From the NCBI GenBank assembly GCA_023231445.1, contig JALNVF010000011.1:1-35585 (forward strand): DNA of 35,585 bases, given 5' to 3'. Positions 1-9,240 of the stretch are shown here, piece by piece. The DNA is from Treponema sp. (lineage in GTDB: Bacteria; Spirochaetota; Spirochaetia; Treponematales; Treponemataceae). Position 1 is the first letter of the stretch. The number at the start of each line of letters is the position of its first letter. A program made the position numbers and the translations under genes. The notes beneath the pieces are model-generated. The model did not search any database, was not told where the DNA came from, and saw only the letters and a list, made by a program, of their open reading frames with translations.

Positions 1-146
1 TAAGACCGCTCCAAACCCGACCGGTAAACCAAACTTTTCTCTTCACAAAAAACAGATCACCTGTATGTGTGATGACGATTACTTAAAAACTATGCTGCAA
101 ATGTTATAATGCGTTTGCCCTGTGAAACTTCCTTGAAGATCAACGT

Positions 147-548
147 TTATTTTATACAACTATATATTGCTGCTATTATTAAGGCTAAAATGGTAGCTGT
201 AATTATATATATCCATATAGGAAGAGAATTATCATTTTGTGACATAGATGACTTTTTATTCATATATGTTCTCATTATTCTTCTTATTTTTTTTTTCTTT
301 GATAAGGAAATATTTTTCTTTCTATTACTATTATGTTCTATATATGAAATAGTTTGTATATTATTCATAGCATAACCACAGTGCGGACATCCTTTCTCAA
401 ACATAGAAGCAGGACCTGATGTACCGCATTTCGGGCAGCGGACTGAAGAAAAAAAACGACCGCAGCGTTTACATATACGTGCATTTTCAGGAACTTCTGC
501 ACCACAATTTTCACAGAAAAACTTTGCATATTGTTTTTTAGTTTTCAT
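147..548 (-). CDS. Double zinc-ribbon protein with C-terminal membrane anchor
   Basis: 133 residues when started at the ATG at 548; the frame also opens 12 nt earlier at a TTG that is less likely. Four CxxC knuckles lie in the N-terminal half (CENC, CKRC, CPKC, CPHC), enough for two treble-clef or zinc-ribbon units. They are followed by a basic, Lys/Asn-rich linker and one hydrophobic helix near the C-terminus (IWIYIITATILALIIAAIY). The predicted form is a cytoplasmic zinc domain tethered by a C-terminal membrane helix. The start lies inside the end of the upstream gene (11 nt overlap), so it is the last gene of a three-gene unit. Such domains often mediate protein or nucleic-acid contacts; the partner is unknown and I do not recognise a named family. 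Confidence 0.75.
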   Translation of the reverse strand: MKTKKQYAKFFCENCGAEVPENARICKRCGRFFSSVRCPKCGTSGPASMFEKGCPHCGYAMNNIQTISYIEHNSNRKKNISLSKKKKIRRIMRTYMNKKSSMSQNDNSLPIWIYIITATILALIIAAIYSCIK

Positions 549-1206
549 AGATTTTACCAAGTCTTAGCACAATAATTTCTCCTGTACTTACTATATCAGC
601 TGTACAGTATGAATATTTATTATTATTTCTAAACGATACCTCTTGTATATGATCCCCTGCGGTTAGTCCTTGTACAAGAGGCATAATATCAGGCTTGAAT
701 TCAATTTGATCATTTTTATAAGTAAGGACGATACCTGTTATAAAAGCTTCTGTTTTTGGATGAGTGAAAATTAGATTATATATTTTGTTTTCTGATTGTT
801 CAATGATTATTGTATTTTCTTCAGTTTCTGGTATTAAATTCGAAGTTTTGGATTTTAATATTGAAACAAATTTTTCCAGACCTGATTTATCTAGTGATGA
901 AAAAGTTCCCTTTATTCTAAGTGCAGCGGCCTTTTCAACTTCTGTTACAGGGAAAAAATCCGGTGTATAAAGTATTATTTGCGGTATGTTACCACTTATA
1001 CCGCACTTAACGAATTGAGAAAATGTTTTCCAGTGTCTTGGGTAGTCACTTGTACTTATAACGACTACATCAGGACGTATTTCTTCGACATTATCAAGAG
1101 CCTTAAGTAACCAACGGTAAATTATTGTGTCAAAATTATGGGCAATAAGCGTATTATTGACTTTTTTAATAACATCATCATCATCAGAAATAATAATGGC
1201 TTTCAT
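538..1206 (-). CDS. Degenerate receiver-like plus PilZ-like protein
   Basis: 222 residues. Residues 1-118 read like a response-regulator receiver fold: an N-terminal beta strand, an acidic cluster (SDDDD, residues 7-11) and alternating helices and strands. The expected phospho-acceptor Asp at the end of strand 3 is replaced (VVVISTSDYP, about residues 48-56) and the Lys-Pro of strand 5 is missing, so phosphorylation is unlikely. Residues about 135-222 have the strand pattern of a PilZ-like beta barrel (a GIVL strand, IEFKPD, then GLTAGDHI) but lack the RxxxR and DxSxxG motifs that bind cyclic-di-GMP. The ATG overlaps the upstream stop by 4 nt, indicating translational coupling. The domain calls are inferred from pattern only; the ORF itself is secure. 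Function unknown, possibly a signalling adaptor. Confidence 0.7.
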   Translation of the reverse strand: MKAIIISDDDDVIKKVNNTLIAHNFDTIIYRWLLKALDNVEEIRPDVVVISTSDYPRHWKTFSQFVKCGISGNIPQIILYTPDFFPVTEVEKAAALRIKGTFSSLDKSGLEKFVSILKSKTSNLIPETEENTIIIEQSENKIYNLIFTHPKTEAFITGIVLTYKNDQIEFKPDIMPLVQGLTAGDHIQEVSFRNNNKYSYCTADIVSTGEIIVLRLGKIYEN

Positions 1207-2177
1207 TCTGTCCCCAGATTAACAACAGTATAATCGTAAATTTGCCAGACTCCGTCACGCTGACGGACTTCGTATGTATAACTTTTCTTTTCATAGTATG
1301 TACGGTTATTGAACCATTCTGTAACAAGGACAGACCCTTCTGTTTGTGAATAAACTGTTTTTTCAATCTGGAATTTTTCAGGAACTGCTACTATATCACC
1401 ATCAATACGAGATTCCATCAGATCTGATTTATATGTTTCAATCATTTTTTGTCGCTCATCAGCTGAAACACTTCGAAATTTTCGTTTTGCTGCTGGAGTT
1501 CGCTCTATCATAGATTCGATATCCATATACAGAAAATACTGGTCCCACAATGATTTTTGTCTTGCTGTAATTGTTTGTTCGACAACTTTATCAGGAGAAA
1601 TTTCTTCAGGTTTTAAGATTTCTGCTGTATCTGATTTGATCGGAATTATTGAAGATGAAGCAACTGACGGGGATGGACGTACTTCAAGGGTTAGACGATT
1701 GGATACAAGTTTTATTTTATTTGATTTATATAACTCTGGATAGAAGTTGAGTTCAATATAATAAATTGAAGGTTCTCCAATAATGAGATAGTCTTTGAGG
1801 TTCTCGACAAATGAATATTCTTCTCCATTTTCAAGTGAAATTTCGCGAAAATACACTGTTTGATTTGTAGTTCGCTTTCTTATGAGTGAATCGGTTTGTT
1901 CGAGTTGTGTGTTTTTTATTGTATATGCATTAAAGTCTAAACTGAACATACGATCGTCTGCTAATTTAAATCGCAATGTATCTGATCCATTGTTTTTTAC
2001 TGAAATATGAACAAATACAGGATTTGTGTCAGTACTATTGGGATAATACATAGTCTTGTCATAGAACTTTATTGAGACAGATGCAGTATTGTAAGAATCT
2101 GTATTTACTGTTTGTGCATAAAAAGTCTGTCCAAACAATACTAAAAATGCTATAATTATAAAAATATTTCGTTTCAA
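1203..2177 (-). CDS. Secreted protein of unknown function with TTG start
   Basis: I start it at the TTG at 2177 because a GGAG Shine-Dalgarno (2188-2185) lies 7 nt upstream. That start places a clean signal peptide at the N-terminus: KRN, a hydrophobic core IFIIIAFLVLFGQ, then cleavage near FYA/Q. An upstream ATG in the same frame would add about 29 residues and run into the mfd start. The mature protein (about 300 residues) has a beta-rich first half (about 25-185), a linker with Ser/Pro/Glu, and a C-terminal part ending in strands reminiscent of NTF2-like domains (VWQIYDYTVVNLG). It is probably periplasmic; there is no lipobox Cys. It is the first gene of a unit with the two downstream genes (4 nt overlap) and is divergent from mfd with 68 bp between start codons. 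Function not recognised. Confidence 0.72.
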   Translation of the reverse strand: MKRNIFIIIAFLVLFGQTFYAQTVNTDSYNTASVSIKFYDKTMYYPNSTDTNPVFVHISVKNNGSDTLRFKLADDRMFSLDFNAYTIKNTQLEQTDSLIRKRTTNQTVYFREISLENGEEYSFVENLKDYLIIGEPSIYYIELNFYPELYKSNKIKLVSNRLTLEVRPSPSVASSSIIPIKSDTAEILKPEEISPDKVVEQTITARQKSLWDQYFLYMDIESMIERTPAAKRKFRSVSADERQKMIETYKSDLMESRIDGDIVAVPEKFQIEKTVYSQTEGSVLVTEWFNNRTYYEKKSYTYEVRQRDGVWQIYDYTVVNLGTE

Positions 2178-2245
2178 AGTCGTTCTCCAGCAAGGTATAT
2201 ACATATGTTTAAAACAACACCTTTCTTTTATTATCGGACAAATTG

Positions 2246-5200
2246 ATGAATATATTATCAGCAAATTCTATTAACACATTTATTCGTTCTTGGCAGGAAG
2301 TAAGAAATAACATAGAAATACTTACAAACCCCGCATGTACTTTTCCTATAAGTGTACGAGGTTTGCAAGGGGCTATGTACAGTTATTTTACTACAGAATA
2401 TTGTAAGCAGGCAGCTCAGCGTGCTTTTTTATCATATCAGTATACAGGAGGAGGAAAAACTCCCTCAGAGGATATCCATAATGACTCAAGTTCATACGAT
2501 ACAATAATTGTTGTTCCTGACGAATCTGAAGCAGACAGACTTGCTTCAGATTTTACAACGGTTTTTCCTGAAGCGGAAACAATTATTCTTCCTTGGTGGG
2601 GAATGGTTCCTTATCGACCTGCTGCTAAGGGATCAGCTGTTTTTGGAAAACGCGCTGCGGCTCTTGCAAAACTTGCTGTTTCAAATATAAATGGTATACT
2701 CAGAAAAAAAAATCGAATTTTTATTTTAACACAGCGAGTATTTCAGTCCCCCTTACCACCTCCTGAACATCTCCGCTGTAATACATTCAGACTGCAAAAA
2801 GGACAACAGATTAATACAGTTAAAACAGCAGAACGTCTTACTTCCATTGGTTATATTCGTGTTCCTCGTGTTTCTGTTCAAGGTGAATTTAGCCTGCGGG
2901 GAGAAGTACTTGATATTTTTTCACCTGGTAACGATTTTGCTACACGGATTATTTTTGATTTTGATGCAATTGAGAATATAAAATATTTTAATCCGGAAAC
3001 GCAGAGTACAACAGAACCAATTGAAAATTTTCTTGTTGTACCTATGAAAGAAGTGATATGGGGTACGTCACTTACAGACTTCTTACGGGAAAAAATGAAG
3101 AGATATGAGGAAACTTCTGTATCTGATGATGAAATGAAAAATTTTTCTGTTGATAATAATGTACATCTCCCCCTTACAAAGATGGCAAAAGAAAGACTTG
3201 AAGGAATGCTGGCAGAACTTGAAACAAGAAAAGAAACAGAAGGTGAAGAACTTTTCTATCCGATTCTTTGGAATCGGAAGTATTCGATTGCTGATTATGT
3301 AAGTCCAAAATCAGCAATTTTCTTTTTTGATTATGACCGTCTAATAAATGCAGAAGAGAGCATAATGCGAGAATATGCTGGAATGTATCGGCGCTCACGT
3401 ATAGAATTTCCTGTATTGCCACCATATGAAATGATTATAGACTTTAATTTACAAGTACAGACTTTTTCAAAATGTATATTTTTTCGTACACTTTCACAAT
3501 TTTCTGATTATAATAGTCAGAATGTTATCTCCACTAATTCCTCAGAAATTGTTTTTACTTGTGAACCTGCACGCAGTTTTTTTGGTAATATTAACTTTCT
3601 GAAAGATGAGCTTGAGAAACTGCTGAAAGATGGCTGGAAGGTTTTTATTTTTGCAAATGGAGAAAATCAATCTCTTCGTATAAAAGAGATACTTAAAGAA
3701 TATACGGGTACAGAAAGTACAGACGAAAAAGCATATCATAAACATTTTTATCCAGTCACAGTTTTTTCTGAATGTCTTTCTGAAGGCTTTTCGATTCCTG
3801 ATATAAAAGTTCTTGTAATACAGGAAAATGAGATTTTTGGTAGACGGCGTTATGTTCCTAAGTCTCTTCATAAAGTAAAAAGTGCAATTATAGATACGTT
3901 TGTTGAACTTAATCCAGGAGATTATGTTGTTCATGTTGAATATGGAATAGGAATATTTCGGGGTATAGAACGTGTAAAATCAACAGGAAATGAAAGGGAC
4001 TATATAAAACTCGAATATGCCGACAGTGAGTATGCGTTTGTCCCAATTGAACAGGTTAATATGGTTCAGAGGTATATTGGAAATGAGGGAGAATCTCCAA
4101 AAATAGATCATATCGGTAGTAAGAATTGGGAAAATCGAAAAAATAAAGTTCAAAAGTCTGTTGAAGATCTCGCACAAAAGCTAATCGACTTATATTCTAG
4201 AAGAAAGGCATCTTCCGGATTTCCTTTTCCAAAGGATACCGAATGGCAGGCTTCCTTTGAAGCTGCTTTTCCCTATGAAGATACACCTGATCAGGCAACA
4301 GTCACAGATGAAGTAAAACGGGATATGGAAAAACCCATACCGATGGACAGACTTGTGTGTGGTGATGTTGGTTATGGGAAAACAGAAATTGCTATGCGTG
4401 CTGCATTTAAGGCTGTTATGGGCGGGAAACAAGTAGCTTTCCTTGCACCAACTACGATTCTTGCAGAACAGCATTATGAAACATGCATAGAACGTTTTAG
4501 TAGTTTTCCTGTAAAAATTGCACAGTTATCACGTTTTGTAACTCCTGCTGAACAAAAAAAGACATTAGAAAAACTTATAACAGGAGATGTGGATATATTA
4601 ATTGGTACGCATCGTATAATTCAGAGAGATGTCATTTTTAAAAATCTTGGACTTATGATAATTGATGAAGAACAGAGATTTGGTGTCAAGGATAAGGATA
4701 AACTAAAGGAAATGAAAGCTAATATAGATTGTCTTGCAATGTCTGCAACTCCGATTCCTCGTACACTGCATATGAGTTTATTGAAAATTCGTGATATGAG
4801 TTTATTGAAAACCCCACCGCAAAATCGACAGTCTATAGAAACAGTGATTGAACCTTACAACGATATTCGTATTGCAGAGGCTATCAGGCGGGAAGTAGAG
4901 AGGGGGGGGCAGGTATTCTATTTGCATAATCGGGTTGAGTCGTTACTGGAGATTCGTAAGAAACTTGAGTTGCTTCTTCCTGAAATGCTTATTGATATTG
5001 CGCATGGACAGATGACCAGTGAACAGCTAGACAATATATTTCGGCGTTTTAAAATGGGTGGTTTTCACGTACTAGTTGCAACTACGATTATTGAAAACGG
5101 TATAGATATTCCTAATGTAAATACGATAATAATTGACCGTGCAGATATGTATGGTGTATCGCAACTTTATCAACTTCGAGGACGTGTTGGCCGCAGCGAT

Positions 5201-5905
5201 CGGAAAGCTTACGCATATTTATTCTATCCTCAGAATGTATCATTGTCAGAAGTCGCTATGAAACGTCTTCAAGTTATAAGTAATTTTACAGAATTAGGAA
5301 GCGGATTTAAAATTGCGATGAAAGATATGGAAATTCGTGGTGCTGGCAATTTACTTGGAAAGGATCAGTCAGGTGATGTTTATTCCGTTGGATTTGAGTT
5401 GTATTTAAGACTTCTTAATGAAGCAGTAGAACATCTTACTATGCAAAAAGATTATAAAATTCAAAATGAAGTACTTATGGAAATGGAATATACTGGATTT
5501 ATTCCTGATTCGTACGTACAGAATACACAAACAAAAATGGAAATTTACAAAAAAATTGCATCTATTCAGACCGATGAAGAATTTAGAGAAGTTATAGACG
5601 AATTAAATGATCGTTTTGGTCCAATTCCTGACGAAGTATCGAGCCTTTTGTCTCTTGCAGAAATTAGAATTTTATGTAAGAAACTCAATATAGCTTCGAT
5701 AAAAGAACGACAAGGTGTAATAGGAATTTCATTCTCAAAAATTTCAGACATATCTATTGATAAGGTTTTACGACTTATAAAAGAAGATGCCGATGCAATA
5801 TCTCTGGATTCTATGCATCCTAACATGATTTTCTTAAAGCTCGGAAAAATAGGGCTTAAAGAAAAGAGTGAATTTATTCGTGAAAAATTAGAAAAAATAG
5901 CATGA
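2246..5905 (+). CDS. mfd: Transcription-repair coupling factor Mfd
   Basis: 1219 residues, a little longer than the roughly 1150 usual for Mfd. It is an ATP-driven DNA translocase that removes RNA polymerase stalled at lesions and recruits UvrA. Visible in order: a UvrB-like N-terminal module; the RNA-polymerase-interacting domain near residues 552-620 (VELNPGDYVVHVEYGIGIF); RecG-like helicase motifs, with Walker A GDVGYGKTE near 706 and the Walker B variant DEEQRFG near 807; motifs TIIENGIDIP and LRGRVGRS; then the C-terminal TRCF domain. The ATG at 2246 is preferred over a TTG immediately before it. A GGA lies 8 nt upstream, and a TATTAT at 2229-2234 could be the -10. A run of eight G lies in the helicase region (4902-4909). 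Confidence 0.97.
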   Translation: MNILSANSINTFIRSWQEVRNNIEILTNPACTFPISVRGLQGAMYSYFTTEYCKQAAQRAFLSYQYTGGGKTPSEDIHNDSSSYDTIIVVPDESEADRLASDFTTVFPEAETIILPWWGMVPYRPAAKGSAVFGKRAAALAKLAVSNINGILRKKNRIFILTQRVFQSPLPPPEHLRCNTFRLQKGQQINTVKTAERLTSIGYIRVPRVSVQGEFSLRGEVLDIFSPGNDFATRIIFDFDAIENIKYFNPETQSTTEPIENFLVVPMKEVIWGTSLTDFLREKMKRYEETSVSDDEMKNFSVDNNVHLPLTKMAKERLEGMLAELETRKETEGEELFYPILWNRKYSIADYVSPKSAIFFFDYDRLINAEESIMREYAGMYRRSRIEFPVLPPYEMIIDFNLQVQTFSKCIFFRTLSQFSDYNSQNVISTNSSEIVFTCEPARSFFGNINFLKDELEKLLKDGWKVFIFANGENQSLRIKEILKEYTGTESTDEKAYHKHFYPVTVFSECLSEGFSIPDIKVLVIQENEIFGRRRYVPKSLHKVKSAIIDTFVELNPGDYVVHVEYGIGIFRGIERVKSTGNERDYIKLEYADSEYAFVPIEQVNMVQRYIGNEGESPKIDHIGSKNWENRKNKVQKSVEDLAQKLIDLYSRRKASSGFPFPKDTEWQASFEAAFPYEDTPDQATVTDEVKRDMEKPIPMDRLVCGDVGYGKTEIAMRAAFKAVMGGKQVAFLAPTTILAEQHYETCIERFSSFPVKIAQLSRFVTPAEQKKTLEKLITGDVDILIGTHRIIQRDVIFKNLGLMIIDEEQRFGVKDKDKLKEMKANIDCLAMSATPIPRTLHMSLLKIRDMSLLKTPPQNRQSIETVIEPYNDIRIAEAIRREVERGGQVFYLHNRVESLLEIRKKLELLLPEMLIDIAHGQMTSEQLDNIFRRFKMGGFHVLVATTIIENGIDIPNVNTIIIDRADMYGVSQLYQLRGRVGRSDRKAYAYLFYPQNVSLSEVAMKRLQVISNFTELGSGFKIAMKDMEIRGAGNLLGKDQSGDVYSVGFELYLRLLNEAVEHLTMQKDYKIQNEVLMEMEYTGFIPDSYVQNTQTKMEIYKKIASIQTDEEFREVIDELNDRFGPIPDEVSSLLSLAEIRILCKKLNIASIKERQGVIGISFSKISDISIDKVLRLIKEDADAISLDSMHPNMIFLKLGKIGLKEKSEFIREKLEKIA
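4902..4909 (+). repeat. Homopolymeric G8 tract inside mfd
   Basis: Eight consecutive G residues in the helicase half of mfd, read as Arg-Gly-Gly in frame. It is conspicuous in an AT-rich gene. A one-base slip would truncate Mfd at about two thirds of its length. Confidence 0.9.
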
Positions 5906-6028
5906 ATAAAATATATTAGAGATTATAGTAGAAAGTAATTTCAAAATAAGTTTAGGTAGACAGAATATACATTATTATATGTAATAAGTGAATACAAATT
6001 CCTCATAAACATAATAACTTTTTGTCCA

Positions 6029-7339
6029 TTATTTATTATATTTACGATAATTAATGCTCATTAACATTCCTATACAAATCATAGCAGTCCATAAAGAAGA
6101 ACCTCCGTATGATAAAAATAACAAAGGAATACCTGTTATAGGCATTATTCCCATAACCATTCCGACATTAATAAAGAAATGAAATGCAAACATAGCTAGT
6201 ATACCTGATGCAATATAACAGCCAAATCGACTTGAAGAATTCCGTATGATTTTTATTGTTCTCTGAAAAATAATAGCATATAAAATAAATACGAATAGTC
6301 CACCAGCGAATCCGAGTTCTTCCGATAGAATGCTAAAAATGAAATCTGTACTTTGTTGAGGGAGAAAACGATAGTGACTTTGTGTTCCATGAAGAAATGT
6401 GCGACCAAATATTCCTCCCGAACCGATAGCAATTTTTGACTGTATAATGTTCCAGCCGGAACCTAAAGGATCAATAGCCGGATCCATGTATACGATGAGG
6501 CGCTTTATTTGATAGTCTTTAAGAACATTACCTGCCGCAAATGAAAAAATAAAAGATATTGTCATAATTAGAAAAAAATAAGAAATCCAATAAAAATATT
6601 TTTTCCCATGAAGATATCTAAGTCCTATAATACCTATAATAGTAATAAGAAGTGAAGTAATAATAAGAAGCAGACGAAGTTTTGGTATGGTAAGTGCCCC
6701 TATAACAGCAAAGCTTTTTTTTGCTATGACATTGTTCCATACAGGAAGAATCGTGAGAAATATAGTGCATGTACCAATTCCAAGTATGAATATTACGTAT
6801 CGAATGGGGATTCCTGCCATAAAACACATTACAAGAAAGATAGGAATATAGACGCTTGCAGTTCCTAGATCGGGTTGTATTAGAATCAGTCCGATTGGAA
6901 GAATAAAAAAAGCTATAGCAGTAATAAATCGCCTAAGTTGATTTTCGTTTTTTGTTTCCGAAAGATAATGTGCCAGAAAAATAATAAAAATGATTTTACC
7001 AAATTCAGATGGCTGTATTCCAAAATCTCCAATTCCCAGCCAACTTCTTGCACCATTTACATAACGGCCGAATAAACATGTATATAAAAGAACAATTAAA
7101 AGACCAATATATAAATTTTGTGCATATCTTTCAAATTTACTATAATCATACAGTGAAGACAAAATCATTAGAACAATACCTAATAATGCCCAAATTATCT
7201 GTTTGATGTATTCATTTGTCACAAGTATCCCTTGTGAATTTATTCCTGATGAATAAATAAAAGCTATTCCAAGTATAATCAGAATAAAAACACTGGTAAA
7301 GAGAATATAGTCGGGTACATCCCAAAATTTTGTTTTCAT
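6029..7339 (-). CDS. rodA: Rod-shape peptidoglycan polymerase RodA
   Basis: 436 residues, SEDS family (FtsW/RodA/SpoVE). It polymerises lipid II into glycan strands in the inner membrane, working with the class B PBP encoded just upstream. About ten hydrophobic segments are visible. SEDS signatures are the IQPDLGTASVYIPIF loop, the extracellular stretch DPAIDPLGSGWNIIQSKIAIGSGG, and the C-terminal GIPLLFLSYGGSS. RodA rather than FtsW is chosen because it is last in the mreB-mreC-mreD-PBP2 series. The gap to PBP2 is 12 nt. No convincing terminator follows in the 123 bp separating it from the convergent mfd end. Confidence 0.93.
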   Translation of the reverse strand: MKTKFWDVPDYILFTSVFILIILGIAFIYSSGINSQGILVTNEYIKQIIWALLGIVLMILSSLYDYSKFERYAQNLYIGLLIVLLYTCLFGRYVNGARSWLGIGDFGIQPSEFGKIIFIIFLAHYLSETKNENQLRRFITAIAFFILPIGLILIQPDLGTASVYIPIFLVMCFMAGIPIRYVIFILGIGTCTIFLTILPVWNNVIAKKSFAVIGALTIPKLRLLLIITSLLITIIGIIGLRYLHGKKYFYWISYFFLIMTISFIFSFAAGNVLKDYQIKRLIVYMDPAIDPLGSGWNIIQSKIAIGSGGIFGRTFLHGTQSHYRFLPQQSTDFIFSILSEELGFAGGLFVFILYAIIFQRTIKIIRNSSSRFGCYIASGILAMFAFHFFINVGMVMGIMPITGIPLLFLSYGGSSLWTAMICIGMLMSINYRKYNK

Positions 7340-7351
7340 TTTCCTGTTTTT

Positions 7352-9235
7352 TTACTCCTGTCTGTTACCGTTTTTAAGCAAATAATGAAAACCTAATGCT
7401 GTCGTTGCTTCTTCATATGTCTGATTAGCAAATATTCCCTGAATAATAATATTTGTGGCATACGGAGCCCACCATTCCCAAGGGTTGCATGCCTCTACAA
7501 GCGTTGCAACTACTACTTGATCTTCCACAGGTGCGTCATACGGTGCATATGCTACCATCCAAGAATGCCAGCTGTTTTTATATTGTGCAACTTCAGACGT
7601 TCCTGTTTTACCCGCACTCTGAACAAATTTATTATGCATAGGATATGCAGGTGTACCATCTGTAATTGTATAATGTAGATCTTCCTGAACCGTTTTCCAC
7701 ACATCGGCATCAACAGTTGATTTAAAAATTACTTCCGGTTTTACTTCTTGAATAATGTTATTTGTCACAGGATCTCGTACTTCTTTAAGAAGATGAGGTT
7801 TATAAATAACTCCATTATTACATACCATAGCCATCATGTCTGCAATCTGTAATGGTGTTGCAAGAATATAACCTTGTCCAATAGAGGCAGACATTGTATC
7901 CCCTCCAAGCCATTTCTCATGATAACGCCGTTCTTTCCATTTTGCTGTAGGTATAAAACCGGATGATTGACTAGGTAAATCAATTTGTGCACTTTGACCA
8001 AGTCCGAACTCATTCGCGTAAGACGCAATTTTATCTATTCCGAGATAATCTCGACCGATAGTCCAGAAATAAATATCACACGATTGTGCAAGACCATTTT
8101 TAAGATCAAGCCATCCATGCCCTGGTTCATGTATATGACAATGAAATACACGTCCTCCATATACCATTTTGCCTGTACATTCTATTTTTTTGTTTTCAGG
8201 AAAGGCTTTTTCCTGAAGCACAGCAGTAGACATTATGATTTTGAATGTCGAGCCAGGTGGATATGCTGCATTTACGGCACGATTAAGAAGAGGTTTGTTT
8301 GGACCGTTAGCAAGACTCAGATATTCTGAAGATGCATTATCTGTATTAAATAGATTTGGATCAAAAAAAGGATATGAAACCATAGCAAGGATTTCACCTG
8401 TAGAAGGTTTTAATACCACTACAGCCCCTACTCTGTTACCAAGCGTTTTTTCTGCTAAAGTCTGAATTGTCGAATCTATTGTCAGAACAAGGTTTTTTCC
8501 CATTTGAGGAGGCGTTATAACAGGAGTATCAGAAATAATTCTTCCCCTAACATCTACTGTACGACTTTCACTGCCTGGCGTTCCCTGCAGCAGAGAATCA
8601 TACTGCTTTTCAATACCTGTTTTTCCAATTATACTATTTTGTGTGTATCCACGGTTATACATAATATTCATTTCTTCCTGTGTAATATCACCGACATAGC
8701 CTATAATATGGGACAGAGAACCTGTTTCAACATAATTTCTAATTGGTTTTGAAATCCATGACACACCAGGGAGATCTATTTTATTTTCAGCAATATTTGA
8801 TATAGTTGAAAAAGATACATTTGATTTAATAGTTATAGATGAGTATGATTTACGTAATTTTAAAGGGATTTTTTTATCTATATCAAATTTTGAGATTCCG
8901 AGATACTGTGCAAGGCGCATAGCTACAGTATCATAATGTCCTAAAGGAATTTCACCTGGCGTAATAACTACTGCAAATGAATCTGTATTGATAACCATTG
9001 GCATGTTTGCATTTCTATCAAAAATTTCACCGCGTTGTGCAGGAATAATATTAACCTGACTGGAAATGGTGCGTGATTTTTTACGATATTGATCTCCTTG
9101 AATGATCTGCATACTGAAAAGTCTGTATACATATATTAAAAAAACAACAACAATAATAAGTGTAAGTATAACAATACGACTATTTTTTTCTGCAAAGGAA
9201 CTTTCTGAAGATCCTCTACGAAAACCACCTGACAT
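7352..9235 (-). CDS. mrdA: Penicillin-binding protein 2, elongation transpeptidase
   Basis: 627 residues from the ATG at 9235, chosen because GGGGAG lies 8 nt upstream; the open frame continues 29 codons further but into mreD. Class B PBP that cross-links lateral-wall peptidoglycan with RodA. Features: one N-terminal membrane helix (VILTLIIVVVFLIYVYRLF, about residues 21-39), a PBP dimer domain containing QRGEIFDRN, and a transpeptidase domain with the catalytic Ser329 in STFK, SCD at 385-387 and KTGT from 543. The SxD form of the second motif is usual for PBP2 of the elongation complex. 5 nt after mreD and 12 nt before rodA. Confidence 0.95.
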   Translation of the reverse strand: MSGGFRRGSSESSFAEKNSRIVILTLIIVVVFLIYVYRLFSMQIIQGDQYRKKSRTISSQVNIIPAQRGEIFDRNANMPMVINTDSFAVVITPGEIPLGHYDTVAMRLAQYLGISKFDIDKKIPLKLRKSYSSITIKSNVSFSTISNIAENKIDLPGVSWISKPIRNYVETGSLSHIIGYVGDITQEEMNIMYNRGYTQNSIIGKTGIEKQYDSLLQGTPGSESRTVDVRGRIISDTPVITPPQMGKNLVLTIDSTIQTLAEKTLGNRVGAVVVLKPSTGEILAMVSYPFFDPNLFNTDNASSEYLSLANGPNKPLLNRAVNAAYPPGSTFKIIMSTAVLQEKAFPENKKIECTGKMVYGGRVFHCHIHEPGHGWLDLKNGLAQSCDIYFWTIGRDYLGIDKIASYANEFGLGQSAQIDLPSQSSGFIPTAKWKERRYHEKWLGGDTMSASIGQGYILATPLQIADMMAMVCNNGVIYKPHLLKEVRDPVTNNIIQEVKPEVIFKSTVDADVWKTVQEDLHYTITDGTPAYPMHNKFVQSAGKTGTSEVAQYKNSWHSWMVAYAPYDAPVEDQVVVATLVEACNPWEWWAPYATNIIIQGIFANQTYEEATTALGFHYLLKNGNRQE

Positions 9236-9240
9236 ATTTT

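Noticed and set aside
1..146. Possible start of a leftward gene: GTG at 44 with AGGTGA upstream, open to the left edge (about 14 codons)
   Set aside because: Too short to judge; no promoter pattern and no recognisable N-terminus. I otherwise see nothing in 1-146.
109..375. Rightward hydrophobic ORF
   Set aside because: Antisense to the tail-anchored zinc-ribbon gene; its hydrophobicity reflects the AT-rich complement, and it has no ribosome site.
5906..6028. Terminator between convergent mfd and rodA
   Set aside because: Only a 5-bp AT hairpin (TACAT/ATGTA); no GC stem or T-run.
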